Shown here: positions 47,901-61,235 of the stretch, piece by piece | Numbering within the stretch: the stretch's first letter is position 1 | How the letters are laid out: each line of letters begins with the position of its first letter | From: Thunnus maccoyii | Taxonomy: Eukaryota > Chordata > Actinopteri > Scombriformes > Scombridae | DNA length: 64,000 bases | Direction of reading: 5' to 3' | Assembly (NCBI RefSeq): GCF_910596095.1 | Contig: NC_056544.1 | Span: forward strand, 6,278,655 to 6,342,654 | Translations under genes and position numbers: made by a program | Notes under the pieces: model-generated | Told to the model about the DNA's origin: nothing | Databases searched by the model: none | The model's input: only the letters and a program-made list of their open reading frames with translations

Positions 47901-50300
47901 ATTAGAGTGGTAACTACTGTTGCTGTAACCCCTGTTTGTTCAGTTTTGTTTCAGTTTTTTTTTTTTTTGTTCATCTGTTACTCGTGTAATTATTACTAAA
48001 TAAACTTTTCATCTAATTTCACATTGATGAAATGGAATCATCTTTAGGACTAAATGAAGAAGCTTGTGCCCACTGCAGTGCAAAGCAATGATGACATTTT
48101 TGGGTGAAAACTTCATAATTCATACACACTTTCTTCATCCTCTCATGTAATGTCCCAATGCCCTGTCAGGTTTTTCTTTAATCAAATCTTGATTTATAAA
48201 AAAAGAGACAGCATGATTGATCTGTTATATTCTACACAGCAGCAAGTGAGGGAACGACAGGACACGCAACACAAAGCAAGAGTTGAAAGAAAGGTAGCGA
48301 GTGAGCAGTATTTGTGTAATATCATGCAACACTCCAATTCGAATTCATCAATTTCTTTTTCTTTGTGCGTCTGAGGAGAGCCGCCGCCTTGTAGCCCATC
48401 TCCATGTATCACCACGTCCATAGCCCCCACGGCCTCTGGGAGGGTATAGAATCACACGGACCAAACATAATAAAGGTAATTTACTGCCAAGGCAAATTCC
48501 ATAGCTCTGGGCCTCCACCCCATGTTAAACAGCCTGCTGACCTTTAGCGTCTGATTTCATAAAGAGGGACACAATCCGATTAGGCCTGGACAGGAAAGGT
48601 CAAATGCACTGGCAGTTGTGGCGGGAACGTCGCCGCTAGCTGGCTGGAGATGTACAGAATGGCCGGGGTTGTGTGGACCGCAACCCTGTGCATGCCTGAG
48701 TGTGTGAGAGTGTGCATGTTGGAAAGAGGAAGGTGTGTGTGTGGGTGTGTGTGGATGGCAGAGGTGGGGGCAGCGACGGCAGTTAGCCTCTGTGACCTCT
48801 GGAGCCGTTAGCAGAAAGGGCAGCATATCTGACATGGGCGGCGTGCTCCCTTTTTATGTGCCAGTGACCACACACACTCGCACACACACAAACATTCACA
48901 CACACCCGGTGGCATGGCACCAGCTTTACCTGATAGCATCTTTAACTCCACTGAGCCTTGAAGTGCATCACTGTTTTGGTGTTGTGTGTGTTGATTTTCT
49001 GTCCTTTTTTTCTCCTTTTTTTATTGGATGGTTGGTGATGTGAATGTCACAACACATTGTGAAGGTGCAGTCTTCACTGATTGCTTGAGTCTCTGTCTGA
49101 CAAGCTTTGTTGCTTGTCCCTAAAGGTGATCTGACCTTTGTGCTGTCCATTAAAAAAAAAAAAACCTTTGTCTTTGGATTTGTGTTGTCTTCATTTTAAA
49201 TAAAGCTTAAAGTGACTTCCATTAAAGATTTTTTCTGGTTTATCAATTTGAGTCTCATTTTCGTAGCATTGGCCACCATTTCTATCAGTTATGATAACAC
49301 TATGGTAACAAGGTAATCACCAAGGTAATCGATGAGATCTGGAAACACAGCGACATTGCTACAATAAAGTCAGATGGGGCAAGAAATCCGCTGTCATACA
49401 ATCATACAAGTTGTAACCAAGCCAACAGTTTTACCAGATTATCTAAACTATTTTATTCAGAGATAAAACTGATAGTTAGCAAACAGGAGGTCTGTGGTAA
49501 TATAATAATGTCTGTGCGCACAGCTGCTCCAATTATGGTTGTCAAAAGTTGAACCAGTAAGTCATCGTCAGTCAGGCCCTGTGACTGACGTGAAAGTTAT
49601 TCAGTGGCGCATGAAGCCAAAAAAGCCACTTCCTGAAAACATACTGTGCACACTCTGTGGGCCCAATGTACCCAAGGAGACCGCTAAATTCCGGTTTAGC
49701 CCTCTGGCTAACTTGAATGGGAATAAAGCAATTCTAATCATGTGGCTCTTCTAGACTTTTGAAATGTGACTGAACTGAATGGATCAAATTCTGATAGTGA
49801 AACAAGTCATTTCACGGTGATTGCGACGCTCAAAAAAATGTATGCACTGATTTACAGACATCTCTTTCACAATGTCAGTCTATAGGAAAAAGTCTTTTTG
49901 GGCACAATAGCGTCACGTGATGTTGTAATTACACAGTTTGGCCACTATGTCAAATTGGCCTCAAAGGCTTTAAAGCCAACTGAAGCCACACACACACAGA
50001 ACAGAGCAGAAGAGAGACAGACAACGACAGCTACACTCTTTACGTTACTGTAAGTGCAATAAAAGCTCTGCGAGTGAAAAGCCACTAAGAGCAATTTATT
50101 AATGTAACACGCTGTCTGATTTCCGTTTGGGCCAAAGAGTTTGATTTTGCCTGCGCGCCAAGGTCTATGCAAACTTCTACTTCTTCTTCTTTTAATTTCC
50201 GGCAGACTAGGCATGGGAAGTGCACTGCTGCCTCCCACTGGTTAAAAACAACAACACATTTGGTCTTTGCAAACGGGAATGATGTATGTCTTTATTTGCA
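44960..50300. other. gene-free; microsatellites and a possible regulatory island
   Basis: No coding exon is supported. A GC-richer non-repetitive island lies at 48370-48860. A TTTC tract lies at 46514-46541 and short TG or CA tracts near 47230 and 48880. Confidence 0.4.
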
Positions 50301-50319
50301 TATAGAGCGGGGAAGTGAT

Positions 50320-50460
50320 ATCCGATCACAAGTGTTCACTCAAGACGCATGTAGAGACACACTCTAATGCCAGGTGTGAACTGACGTACTTAGAGCTGTC
50401 CACTTGTGATCGGATCATCCAAGACACACGTTAATGCCAGGTGTGAACAGGGCCTCATTG
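50320..50460. repeat. small inverted repeat, transposon remnant
   Basis: ATCCGATCACAAGTG near 50319 is inverted as CACTTGTGATCGGAT near 50401. AATGCCAGGTGTGAAC is directly repeated near 50367 and 50433. The right end, GTGAACAGGGCC, resembles termini of abundant fish elements. Confidence 0.5.
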
Positions 50461-50469
50461 TCCATTCAG

Positions 50470-51183
50470 GTTTGGTTCACTTGAGGTTTCTTTTAAAACT
50501 GTTCTGATTATCTTACTTCTCCTGTTTCTTGCCCCCTCTGACTTTTTAGCAATTTCAGCATGTTGCCAGATCTCAGCAATTAACTTGCTGAATGCAATTT
50601 TACTATTACCAGTAATGTGATTATGTTTTTCAGTAACAGTTAGTGTAAGGATTACTATTTCAAATAATTACATTGCACCATTGCATCAACATTTTGGCCA
50701 TTTTGCAGGGAGTCTGATGGAGGGTTGATATCTTGTCTGTGCATATACATAGGAGATGTGACGTATGGGTGTAGTGGTTTTGGGGTTGTAAGACAACTTT
50801 GATGGAGCTGGGCTGAGTAATGACATGTAATGTGACAAGTAATGTAACTATAATTTTACTGATGAGCAATTAGCAAAGTAATTACCTTTTCATTGAGTAA
50901 TAATTAATCAGTAATTGATTACATCTTTCAAGTAGCACTGACTATTACAGATAGGAAAGATAGAATTATCCTTTAAACTACAACAATCTTGACACAACTC
51001 TATTATCAGTCAGTTTCATGAAACCAAAAATGACTTGAAGAAATATACTGTATAGCGCAAAGATGTTTTTTTAATTCCACCTCATGCAGGAAACTACAGA
51101 AGTAAATTATATAAACTCTGTACTTGTTCTTATACAGGCACTGTGTAACTCTCACACATAAGTTCCAATGTATCTTCAGTGTG

Positions 51184-51218
<35 letters not shown>

Positions 51219-51537
51219 GTGTTTGTGTGAGTGTCAGCACAGGTACTTTGTCTCCCCTGTGGATGTTCTTGGTAGCAGAGCTGTCGTCTGTTTTAGGAGG
51301 TGCCCATTAAGGGGCTCACATGGATAATGCTGATTGCATGGGGCGCTGCCAAGATATGCCTAGTGTTTGTGTGTGTGAGTGTGTGTGTGAGTGTGTATTT
51401 GTGAGTGTGTGTAGGAGCAAGATGTTGAATATGTGTGCTTGTACATACATGTACAGTATCTATATCTGTGTATAAATATAAATGTGTGTGCATATTTGTT
51501 TGCAAATTTATTGCAGGACACATGGACAAATATTCTG

Positions 51538-51568
<31 letters not shown>

Positions 51569-52077
51569 ATGTGTTAAGTTTTGGATGAATGTGCATTGTC
51601 GGTGTGTCTGCAAGTGTGTGTGTGTGTGTCATAGTTAATGTTGATTGTGTTGGGGCACAGCAAGGTGCTGACAATGCCGCGTCTGCTGAATGACGGAGAT
51701 GATGTTAACAAGCACAGGGAGGCGGTCACCACCCCCCTGTTCACAATATGGGGGTACTAAAGCTGTCGAGACCATAACTACCACACACTGCTCTGTGTGT
51801 GTGTGTTTGTGTGTGTGTGTGTGCATGTGTGTACTAATACCTCCTTGTCCTCCACCTCTTTGTTGTCACACTCCTCATCCCTGGATCACTGTAGAGCGGC
51901 TTGCCTGGCACTCCAGCAGAGAGAGAGAGACCTAGCCTCTGTTAGAGGTGTAGACACAGACAAACACATGTACACAGTGGCAATGATAATTAGAGCTAAG
52001 AACATTCATGTGTTATCTGTGTGTCAGAGAAGCCACAAAGTGTCTCACCTATAAAAGTGCAACTTAATATTTTCATC
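50470..52077. other. gene-free; many short TG tracts
   Basis: TG-rich tracts lie at 51180-51235, 51365-51415, 51539-51563 and 51795-51830. They alternate with non-repetitive pieces (51290-51360, 51640-51780) that look like conserved non-coding sequence. No exon was found. Confidence 0.4.
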
Positions 52078-52395
52078 ATCAATTCATCTACTACTATTTT
52101 TTTTTTTTTTTTACAATTCTTTAATTATTTGATTAGTCATTGACAAAAAAATAATCTGCAACTATTTTGATAATCAATTAATCATTAAGTCTTTAAGAGT
52201 TTTAGATTTGGTTCCAGCTTCTCCAATGTGAGGGTTTTCTGTGTTTTTTGTCTTTTGTGATAATGAAGTGATTATCTTTGGAAAAATTGTAATCTCTTTT
52301 GACATTTGTGGTCATTTCATAGACCAAACTTCATTTGTTCTATAAAATAATTGAGTAAATGATTGGGAGATTAATCAATATTTAATATTGTTAGT
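52078..52395 (+). repeat. teleost interspersed repeat, AATCGATTAAT class
   Basis: AATCTGCAACTATTTTGATA, TTCCAGCTTCTCCAATGTGA and TTTTGTCTTTTGTGATAATG in order match a very common fish repeat. The ends are ATTAATC-rich and imprecise. Confidence 0.65.
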
Positions 52396-53339
52396 TGAAA
52401 ATCTATTTCAATTTATAATTTTATAAAATGGAGAAAAGATGCAAATTCTTATATTGAAGAAGCAGTTGTTGATAGATTATTTAAATAATAAATCCCTTAT
52501 GCACCAAAATATTCTAAGCTCAAATGTCCACTTTCTAGCTTTCAGCCACATCTCTCTGTCTCCTGTTTAAAGATGTAGCATAACATTATTTAATATTCTT
52601 TCACTTGATTAATCGATTAATGAATGTTCGCTCCACTCTAGTAGACAATTTTAAACATGATAAAACACCTGATTAAGATATTGTCTGTAGGTTCAATCCC
52701 TCTGCAAATGGAAACAGTAACAAATCTACAGCGAGCACCTTTTCCTGACAATCTTGAATGCATTTCAAATATCAGACAGCAGCCCTGATCCAAAATATAT
52801 TTGGCATGTATACATCATACTCCAAGTTTCAAACTCTCAACTCTTATTAGCTATTGTCGTATAAAATATATGTCAGATTTCAGTATTCAAAAATATTACA
52901 ACACCAAAAGAAGCAAAACATTATTTAAATATAGAGGCCTTAAAGACTTTTGTCAGGTGTTTTATTGTTTTAGCTTGATTTCAGCAGGTATTAAAGTTAA
53001 CTACTATCACTAGATTAAAGAGAATAAACTATTTGATATGAAACAGAGTCTTTTGACATATTTGTTTGCATTCAGGCTGTTTCCAATACAGAAAGGAGCA
53101 CTTTCTCATGAGAATCTATAGCTTATACAACTCTCCCACTTCCATTTATCAAAATATTAGCATAATGGCCCACATCTCGAGTCACTTGCTATTCTGGCTC
53201 ATCTTTCAGCTTTTTGGAATTCAATAGTTGTTACTTGGACTGAAACGATGAGATACAAGGCCCTTAATGGGTCCAAGTTAAAAGCTTGGCTCATGTAGTG
53301 CACCAGAAGTTAAAAGCTTACACAGAGTTATCATAATAG

Positions 53340-53780
53340 GCCACGCTCAACGTCAGCCAAGTCGTCTTTTTGAAGCAGGCCTAATTTCCCATGATGATGA
53401 TGATGATCGGCCGGACAACATGCTCAGAAACAATTAGCGCTGGTCGCTGAAGTGGACACTTTCCCCCAGTCAGGCATCGAGGGCCAGGGCATAAATAAGT
53501 CCCCTTGTCAGCCATTGCCAAGCAACAGCTAATGACTCTCATTAATATGCAAAATAGCAGCCATTTTTCTCTCCTTCTTTGTGTGTGTGTGTGCGTCGCT
53601 CCTCATTTCGCGCACTTGGTCCGTCCAGCGCAAAGTGACCAGCTCAAGAAAATTTCTAATTGCGAGTCAATTATGTCATTGAGCCCGTTTAGATGTTCAT
53701 TTGTATGCAAATTTGGAGACTGCTGGGAGAGGAGAGGGGAGCTGGCATCAGACAGCATGGAGGGCAGAAATACTCAATGG
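53340..53780. promoter_or_regulatory. candidate conserved non-coding element
   Basis: This is non-repetitive, moderately GC-rich sequence in an AT-rich, repeat-filled desert. It contains homeodomain and POU-like sites (CAATTAGCGC, ATTAATATGCAAAAT, CTAATGACTC) and a GATGAT tract. No open frame of note is present. Enhancer function is inferred from composition only. Confidence 0.3.
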
Positions 53781-54218
53781 ACAGTGACCCACACACAGCA
53801 ACGCCGAAGCCTGCATGACATGATTCATCATTATTATTTTGAGTGTGCAAATATTGAAATACCTGTTCACTGAACTGAGTTTTGGAAACTTCTCAGGTTG
53901 GAGATTTTGGTTGCGAACGGGGTTTAATCTAATTCCAAAACAGAATAAACTTGTGTGAGCTCTTTGATGTTAATACCATGTAAGAACAAATGAGCAGATA
54001 ATAATATGAGCATCAGTCCAGACTATGGTATACCCTGACATTGTTTTTGATGGTATGCTTTCCCAGCATGAGAAACTGGTGGCTCTCAGAGGTCAAGAAT
54101 TGCATCCTCTACAGTGGCTAGGCTCTGTCAAATGGTTGATGAAAGAGTGACATTCAATTAAAGTTAATGAGCTACATGTGAACTCATGCCTAACTTTAGA
54201 TGTCAACAAACAAAATAC

Positions 54219-55054
54219 TTAAAGGGGAACTCCACTCATTTTACACATGAAAGTGTATTCACAGCTGTTCTGGAGCACTAGTGTATATGTAACAAAAATT
54301 GTATAAACCCTTTTGTGTCAGAGGAAGTAATGCAAAATCTGATAAATTGCATCAGTTTGGACGACTACAAATTTAAAATCTAAAAAATCTTGAGTTGTGG
54401 AGTTGTGAGGTTAAAAAGAAGTGAGGTTACCGGACCTCTGTAGCCCACTACTCGTCTCTGCTTGAAGCTACCCAGATAGCATATGGAAATGGGCCACTTC
54501 AGGCAATGATGTGGCACTGCTGGCTTTCTTATGGCTTGGACAAAATGGATGTGAGCCTGAAATGGCCCACATGTAACATAGCAATTATTGCCCAAACATC
54601 CCAAATCAAATTTTGCCTTTTTTTTCTAAAGATGCGGTGCTCTCGCTGGATGTGGGCCAGTTCTGGTTTATCTTGTTAGTTCTTGGTTGACATATGGCAT
54701 TGCTATGTCTCGCTTGTGGTCCAGATCTGGGAAACAGGAGTGCACCGCCCAAGTGACATCATTCCATGCGGTATGTGGGCTGGATCTGGGCCACAGCAAC
54801 TTTGCTATCTGGGTAGCAGCTCCAAGCTACATTAGTTGCTACTAGCATAACACACTTCAAGCTCCAGTGGAATTGTCACTGATTAAGTTGCATTGTGGGT
54901 AATGTCAGTGCCAGATTTTGACAAGGAAGAAGAATGCCTGGAATTGAAAAGACGATATCTCTATTTTATCCTGCATCAATTTAGACATTTTTTTTCATTT
55001 TCAGTGCAACTATGTTATAGATGCTAATGCTAAATCAGTGGAGTACTCTTTTAA
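54219..55054. mobile_element. TTAA-bounded piggyBac-type miniature transposon
   Basis: The ends are TTAAAGGGGAACTCCACT on the left and AGTGGAGTACTCTTTTAA on the right: imperfect inverted repeats inside duplicated TTAA sites, the target of piggyBac elements. No transposase is present. A second element (54468-54816) is inserted inside; without it this copy would be ~490 bases. Confidence 0.78.
54468..54816. mobile_element. miniature transposon nested in the TTAA element
   Basis: Perfect 14-base inverted ends, CTACCCAGATAGCA and TGCTATCTGGGTAG, bound a 349-base body with no coding capacity. The repeated TGGGCC/GGCCCA words inside are typical of a common fish family. A target duplication is not obvious. 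Confidence 0.78.
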
Positions 55055-57700
55055 TAATAATAATTAATCAATAATCAACTAATAATCTTTTTTGTTATTC
55101 AGTAGTCTTTGTATGTTTTTCTTACTATAACTCATCCCTGCACTTACCTGAGCAGATGGTACATTCTACATAAAGCTAAAGAAAGCCTGACACTACTCTG
55201 TGATGGGAGAGAGTTTGCAGTTTTTTTGATTCTTTTCTGTGCCAAATAACATCTGCCACTTTTACATATCATGACAGTGTTGGCGCTATTGCACCATTTA
55301 TTAACATGTGTTGTCACTACATCACATCCTCAACTGTTTGATTACTGCACAGTAAAGCAGAAGCTGTAATCCTCATTTGACCCAACTAACTGAGCTATCC
55401 CAGATGAGTAATGGAAGAACAGCTGACTTTATCAGAACTAGTCAATATTCATTGTAATTACATTATACTTTTGTCATGTCAAATTCCCCAAAATATTACA
55501 AGGCAGCAGGTCTTCCAGCAGCCTTTGAGAATGCGGACCAAAGTTAATCAATCTTATGATATTAAGATTATGATAAATTCAGGTTAAGGACTTCCCACAT
55601 TAAATTAGTGTATGATTAATAAATCATTGACTAGCTGTATGATTATATCAGAAATAGATGATGTTGAACCAGTTTTGAGCAGATGGCCACTATCAGCCTG
55701 TAATTGTGATCATATCACTTTCGAGGTGAGTGATGAATGATATGTTTTTATTTGAGTACTGAATCCCCAAAAGACGGGTTAAATTCCCATTCTTTAAGTT
55801 TTTCTGGCTCTTATTCAGTGCAAGATATGGTCTCACAGTGTGGAACGGAAAGCTCATCATTTCATCAAGATACGTACCTGTGGTTTAGCAGAGTGGGCCA
55901 GCCCCAGTAAATGGTTCCCAGATCCATCATCCTGCTGTGATCTGATCTGATCTCCTCTGCTGTTGATTAGACGCTTATTGGACCGAGGAGCAAAGACATC
56001 AATATGAATGGGGGGAGGTGAGGAAAGAAGGAAAAGAGAGGAGAAATGCAACAAGTCCTCCATCCTAGAGGCAGATCTGTCTGTCTGGCTGACTACAGTA
56101 TCTATCTATCTCTCTATCTCTCTATCTATCTATCTATCTATCATAACTCTCTTCCTATGGAAACATGTGTCTGTATATGTGTGTGTGTGTGTGTGTGTAT
56201 GTGTGTGCGCACCCACCATCTCCGTTTCATCAATACCAGTAGAATATCTTGGTGACATTGAGCAGTCATTACAGCAGCCATCAGCAGTTAATGAACGGAT
56301 GGAGTCCACAGCATTCCCACTAAATTCATTATCACTGTATTGGACTTGACGGTGCAGATTAATAATTGGTTTGTCACACAGATATTTTGGATGATTAATA
56401 TGGTTATTGATTAAGAAGAGGAGGTGGTGGGGAGTGTGTATGTTGATAGGGGTGACATGAGGAAAAGTGCGAACACCAGCAGTGGGCTACAGGAAGCCAA
56501 TGGTTGGTCAGTGAAGAGACTGATCAGAGCAGTGGTGAGAAATCACTGCAGCCCCAACTTAATCAAAGCTGTGGTTTTTGTCCTGGCATGGACCCTCATG
56601 GACCCCCTCTCTCTCTGTCTCTCTCTCTCTCTGTCTGTCTGTCTCTTTTTATGTGAGTTTGTATAGCAACGCAAGCTAAAAATGACACTTTGAAAAATAT
56701 ATTTTTGTACTGTTTTTCTCAGTCTGACTTACAGGCATACTTTTCTCTTGCTTTCTACTTGGCGAACATCACTGCAGTATACTGTACTGAATTGTAGCTT
56801 TTGTTTGGCTGTGGCAGACCTGCTGTAGAGATGAAGTGAGTTTGAGACATTGACAGTTAGTTGAGCATAAAAAAACATGGTTTAAACAAAATCCTAGAGA
56901 CCCTCTAGCAAGACACCCATGCCTGTTGTTTTCTACACACTGGTGTGTTTGAGTTGACGTGGGCTTGTCAGGATATGCCACTGACCTATTTCCTACAGTC
57001 AACTTTCCATAAAAGCAGCAGTTTTATCACATTTGCTCCCAGGATCAGCACATTGTGGCTACCTTGACTACTCACTCTGTTTGTATGGCGCGTCCAATGT
57101 GTACATATGGGCATGCATGAGTGTCGAATTATGTGTTGACAGTAGCACTGCATTGATAAAATGCAAAATCCTGAATCATTTCAGTGACACTACTGTATAT
57201 GCACAGTGGGGGTGCCTTTGCAGAGGGTTTCAGCACAAAATTACAGCGTCATCTGCAAAAAGGTGGATCCAGGCTCAACTTTTGCTGCAGTGCTGTCCAA
57301 CATCATCCAGCAACAAACTGTGTTGGCCAACAAATATTAGCAAATAAAAGCAGTTGCACAAATTCCAGGTACAAGACCTTATAGCATGTGAGATGTAGCA
57401 TTATTCTAATTCTACTATTTACCACACAAATGTAGAGATGGAATTTGCTGTTTTTCCTGAACTTTCTCAAGTTGTAAAATCCTTCCTCAAAGGAGCATAA
57501 ACTGCAGTGAAGTGTCTTTTTAAGGCTTTCTGGTGTATATTATCATTTTGTATCTGTAGCGACATGCCCGTACAAATGCAGCTCCTGGCTCTCTTCTTTC
57601 AGGCTGAATTCAGCCTAGCACATGTCATCTATAGCAGCCAGTAGCAACATTAATTGAGTGAAAAATCACGTTTTTAGAGCTAGCCATCTTAAAAGGCCCT
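55055..57700. other. gene-free; TATC and CT microsatellites
   Basis: No coding exon is supported. A TATC/TCTC tract lies at 56101-56142, a TG tract near 56180-56200 and a CT/GTCT tract at 56608-56645. The piece at 56225-56420 looks non-repetitive and may be regulatory. Confidence 0.4.
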
Positions 57701-57715
57701 TGTAAAATGAAACAA

Positions 57716-57900
57716 ATGGCAACACTGTGGTGCAGTGGTTAGTACTGTTGCCTCACAGGAAGAAGGTCCTGGGTTTGAATCCGTTGACTGCTTGGAGACT
57801 CTCTGTGTGCAGATGGCATGTTCTTTTTGTGTCTGTCAGGGTTTTTCCTAGGTGCTTTGGTTTCCAGTTATCCAAAGATAAGAGAATGCAGATAATGGAT
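57716..57900 (+). mobile_element. tRNA-derived SINE
   Basis: CACTGTGGTGCAGTGGTTAG (A-box side) and GGTCCTGGGTTTGAATCCG (B-box) are the head of a widespread fish SINE. The body continues with TGTGTGCAGATGGCATGTTC and GGTGCTTTGGTTTCC. The tail is diverged. RNA polymerase III would have transcribed the source copy. Confidence 0.8.
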
Positions 57901-58041
57901 GGAAAAAGAAATTTTAATTATATACATTAATGTCAAAAATTGAGCATACAAAATAATCTAAAACATTGAAAAGGCTGTTAAGACATAAACATCTAACATG
58001 CACATCACATCTTTTTTTCTTTTGCAATCTCTCTTCCTGTA

Positions 58042-58044
<3 letters not shown>

Positions 58045-58101
<57 letters not shown>
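58045..58101. repeat. (GT)n microsatellite
   Basis: This is an uninterrupted GT tract of about 28 units. Confidence 0.95.
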
Positions 58102-58103
<2 letters not shown>

Positions 58104-58974
58104 TGTGTGATGCTCTGGCTGTGCATAGCTGACTCTCAGAGGAGACATCTCGTTGTCTATCTACTGAGCTCAGATTCATTACTATCGATCAGTCATGTAC
58201 TGGATATATAGATCCACCAAGTATATAGATAAGACATTTATTACGGGAGATTGCCGTCCACATGTATAGATTCACCATGTGCGTGTATAGATTGGCTGCA
58301 GACAGGTTTACTGCACATTATCTGCATCTGTACTGAACTGCTGCAGTAGGCCTCCAGAGAAACTTAGGGAAAATTTACATTTCCTTCCTTTTTTATGCTA
58401 ACGGGTGTTAAGACAATGAAAACCACTTTAGGGCAGGCATCCATATTGTCTTCTTATTATAGATATATCCGTTGGAGCAGGTTGAAAACATTTGTATAGA
58501 TGTGGATTTAAGCTTTAAGGGTTAATTTTATGGGGGTTTAAAAGAAAAGGTTTCATTCTTATTGTGATAGATAACCATGATAGGGATTTTCTCTCCTCCC
58601 CAAAATCTGTTTGCTCGATTTGAACAAATATGCCACTTTGAAAAGTAGAAGCCTTGCAAAAAAGATAACAAATAAAATGGACATTTGAATAGATGGATTT
58701 ATGAGTGTAAAACCAAAATACCTATCACCTTATCACACAGGATTGCTATCTCCGAATTAGATTTTTTTTACCCACAGCAGTTGAAATTTTCAGCACAATG
58801 CTTCTTAGTCACAAATAGATTTAAGTTATCTTTCCTTGTCCTGGGAGGGAGGGGGGGTTAAAACAACATACAGTATAGAGTTATCATTATATTCAGCCCG
58901 CCCACCCCCAAAACACCCCCAAACATTACCTTATCAACAATGCTCCCACCTCTTCTCCTTTTTAATTTACACAC

Positions 58975-59310
58975 ACATACAAAACATGATACATCCATCC
59001 AGACGTCACCGGCCACCCGTCGTCATCATGAGCATCTGTAGCGATGATAAAGTGATGCTGGGCTTCATTTCAACAGAGAGAGGGAGAGGAGGCCTCCCTC
59101 TCAGATTAAAGAAAGCCTTGGTTTCCGCAGGGACAATAGGGAGGAATTACCATATGAATTTGACCATGGCACCCCGGCCTCTTAAGACCATCAATCTCCC
59201 CACGCCGAACGACGCGACGCTAGATAACCCCCTGGATATCCCCTCTTAACCTCAATTTCTCAGGATGTATTAAGAGATGGTTGCCACAGAGAGGAGGGGA
59301 GAGGAGAGGG
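58975..59310. promoter_or_regulatory. candidate conserved non-coding element
   Basis: This is a compact, non-repetitive, GC-richer island (GACGTCACCGGCCACCCG at the left, CCCCACGCCGAACGACGCG near 59200). A plus-strand frame stays open across it to 59249, but it shows no domain and no convincing splice sites. Regulatory DNA is more likely than an exon. Confidence 0.3.
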
Positions 59311-59715
59311 AGTCAGGAAGGAAGAAGGCGCTTGGGGTTGGACTGGCGGGTGCTGCCATTTTTCTCTGCACACCCTCCACCCCAACCTGAAACAAGTTAT
59401 AATGCAATTAATCTTGTCCCGGAGGAAAAAAATATGGCAGTTAAGTGAATTTTACATGAAGATCCTCCCTCTACTTACCCTCAATTCTGCGGTATCACAG
59501 CATCTATCAGTTCAGGGAGTTGTGCAATGAATGGGGTGGGAGTATCAACTGTATGTGTGTTGTTGTGTGAAACATGTGGTATGGAGGGGAACCTGTGGTG
59601 AGATGTTCACATTCTCTCCAGTGTATATAGAAAAGTCCAACATATTTTCTTTATTCAACAGAGGTATCATGCTAGCATGAAAACTAAATCATAAAAAACA
59701 AAACAAATGATGACT

Positions 59716-60304
59716 TTAAAGCTGCATTTATTTTTTTGAGTGTGGCACTTGGGGGGTAACAGAACAAGCTGACAACAAAGCACTGACATATCACCTTTAT
59801 AAAGTTGTTATGGCTAACATGTTTGCAAAAAGTTGCCCATTTACACATCCAGCAGACACAAAGCAGCATTGGTGTCGTGTTTCTGACCACCTACAATGTA
59901 AGTCCACTATTCACTCTCCTTTTTGCTCTGTTTTGGTCTCCACCGACTCCTAGGAGAAATATATGGGTCTTTAGCAGCTAAATACTCATCTTTGTTCACC
60001 AGATAGTCATTAACTTTGTTGTTTTGCCATTTGGTGCTACTGCACAGTGTTTTTGCTGAAAACAACTGCCTGATGCTGCTGGAAACAAGGTTGGTGAGAG
60101 CGCTGAGACGAAACCAAAACAGTTAAGTTGTAGGCTGTAAAAAAACAAAACAATTAGCTAAAAGATGCTAAAATGCATAAAATTGAGGGGAACTCCAGAG
60201 TTGGTTGATAATTCTGGGGGTTTGTAACTACAAGTGATCCCTTTCACGTCACATATAATCATTTGATCAGTTGTTAGCATTAATATTGATTAGTGCAGCT
60301 TTAA
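59716..60304. mobile_element. TTAA-bounded miniature transposon, family B
   Basis: TTAAAGCTGCA at the left and TGCAGCTTTAA at the right form terminal inverted repeats sharing the TTAA target. The interior (TGCTCTGTTTTGGTCTCCAC) is related to the diverged copy at 7040-7260. No protein frame is carried. Confidence 0.75.
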
Positions 60305-61235
60305 ATGTTTGACTTTCTCAGTTGAAGTGAAGATTTTCCTCATGAAATTTCTAACACAGAAAATATTCACAATCTAGTTTGATCAGCTTGAGACTGAAAC
60401 ATATTGATTGATACTGATCAGAAGCCGGTACTGTGAAGACAAAACAACAAACAGGGATTGTGGATCATAAACTACTGAATCACTATGAAAAGCTGCATTG
60501 TTGATGGTTTGAATGTTTTATCTCTGTTCCTGACAAACATATTACCCAACAAAAATTCTGACATTTTTATGGCTGCAGCAGCATTGAAAACCCTACTAAA
60601 TATTGTGCCATAATCTGCTACCTGCGCCACTTCTGTGGAATCAGTAACTTAATATGTTTCTGTTATCAGTGTGGAACGGATTAAGAAGTTATTTTAACAT
60701 GATTTGCTTCTGGTTAATTATATGATTTTGTATATTTGGATTGAACTTGTAAGTCATGTTGTGAGATATGAGTTGGACAAAATGATCACACCATAAACTA
60801 CATCTCTTCCTTTGTTCATCCGAGTGTGCGTGAACTTGTATGTGTGTGTGTTGTACATTTGTGACCGTGTGTGTGTCAGGACGTGCAGTGACTAAACACA
60901 TCCTGCTGTCCAGGTGACAGCTGTTTGACTTTTATTTGTTCATACTTCACTGACAGTTATCGTCCATTAACAGGTCAGTCTGCAACAACACCTCGCTGAC
61001 ACAACGATGTTCAAACTCTCTGAACAATGGATGTGTGATATCAGCACCTTTTTTTACTTTAACGTCTCTGATTTCCTTATTTTGTCAGGTGTGGCATTCA
61101 AAGGGCCCAGTGAATTAAAAATAGTCCAGCACATCCTCTGCAGGTCTGCAGTTCAGTTTGGTTGATTACTGGATGTCAGTCTGCAGTAAATATGAGATGC
61201 TGTTATGTCTACATTGTCTATATGCGCATGATGGC
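60305..61235. other. no gene seen
   Basis: This is AT-rich spacer between two miniature transposons. No exon, RNA gene or repeat was recognised beyond short GT runs near 60840. Confidence 0.5.
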
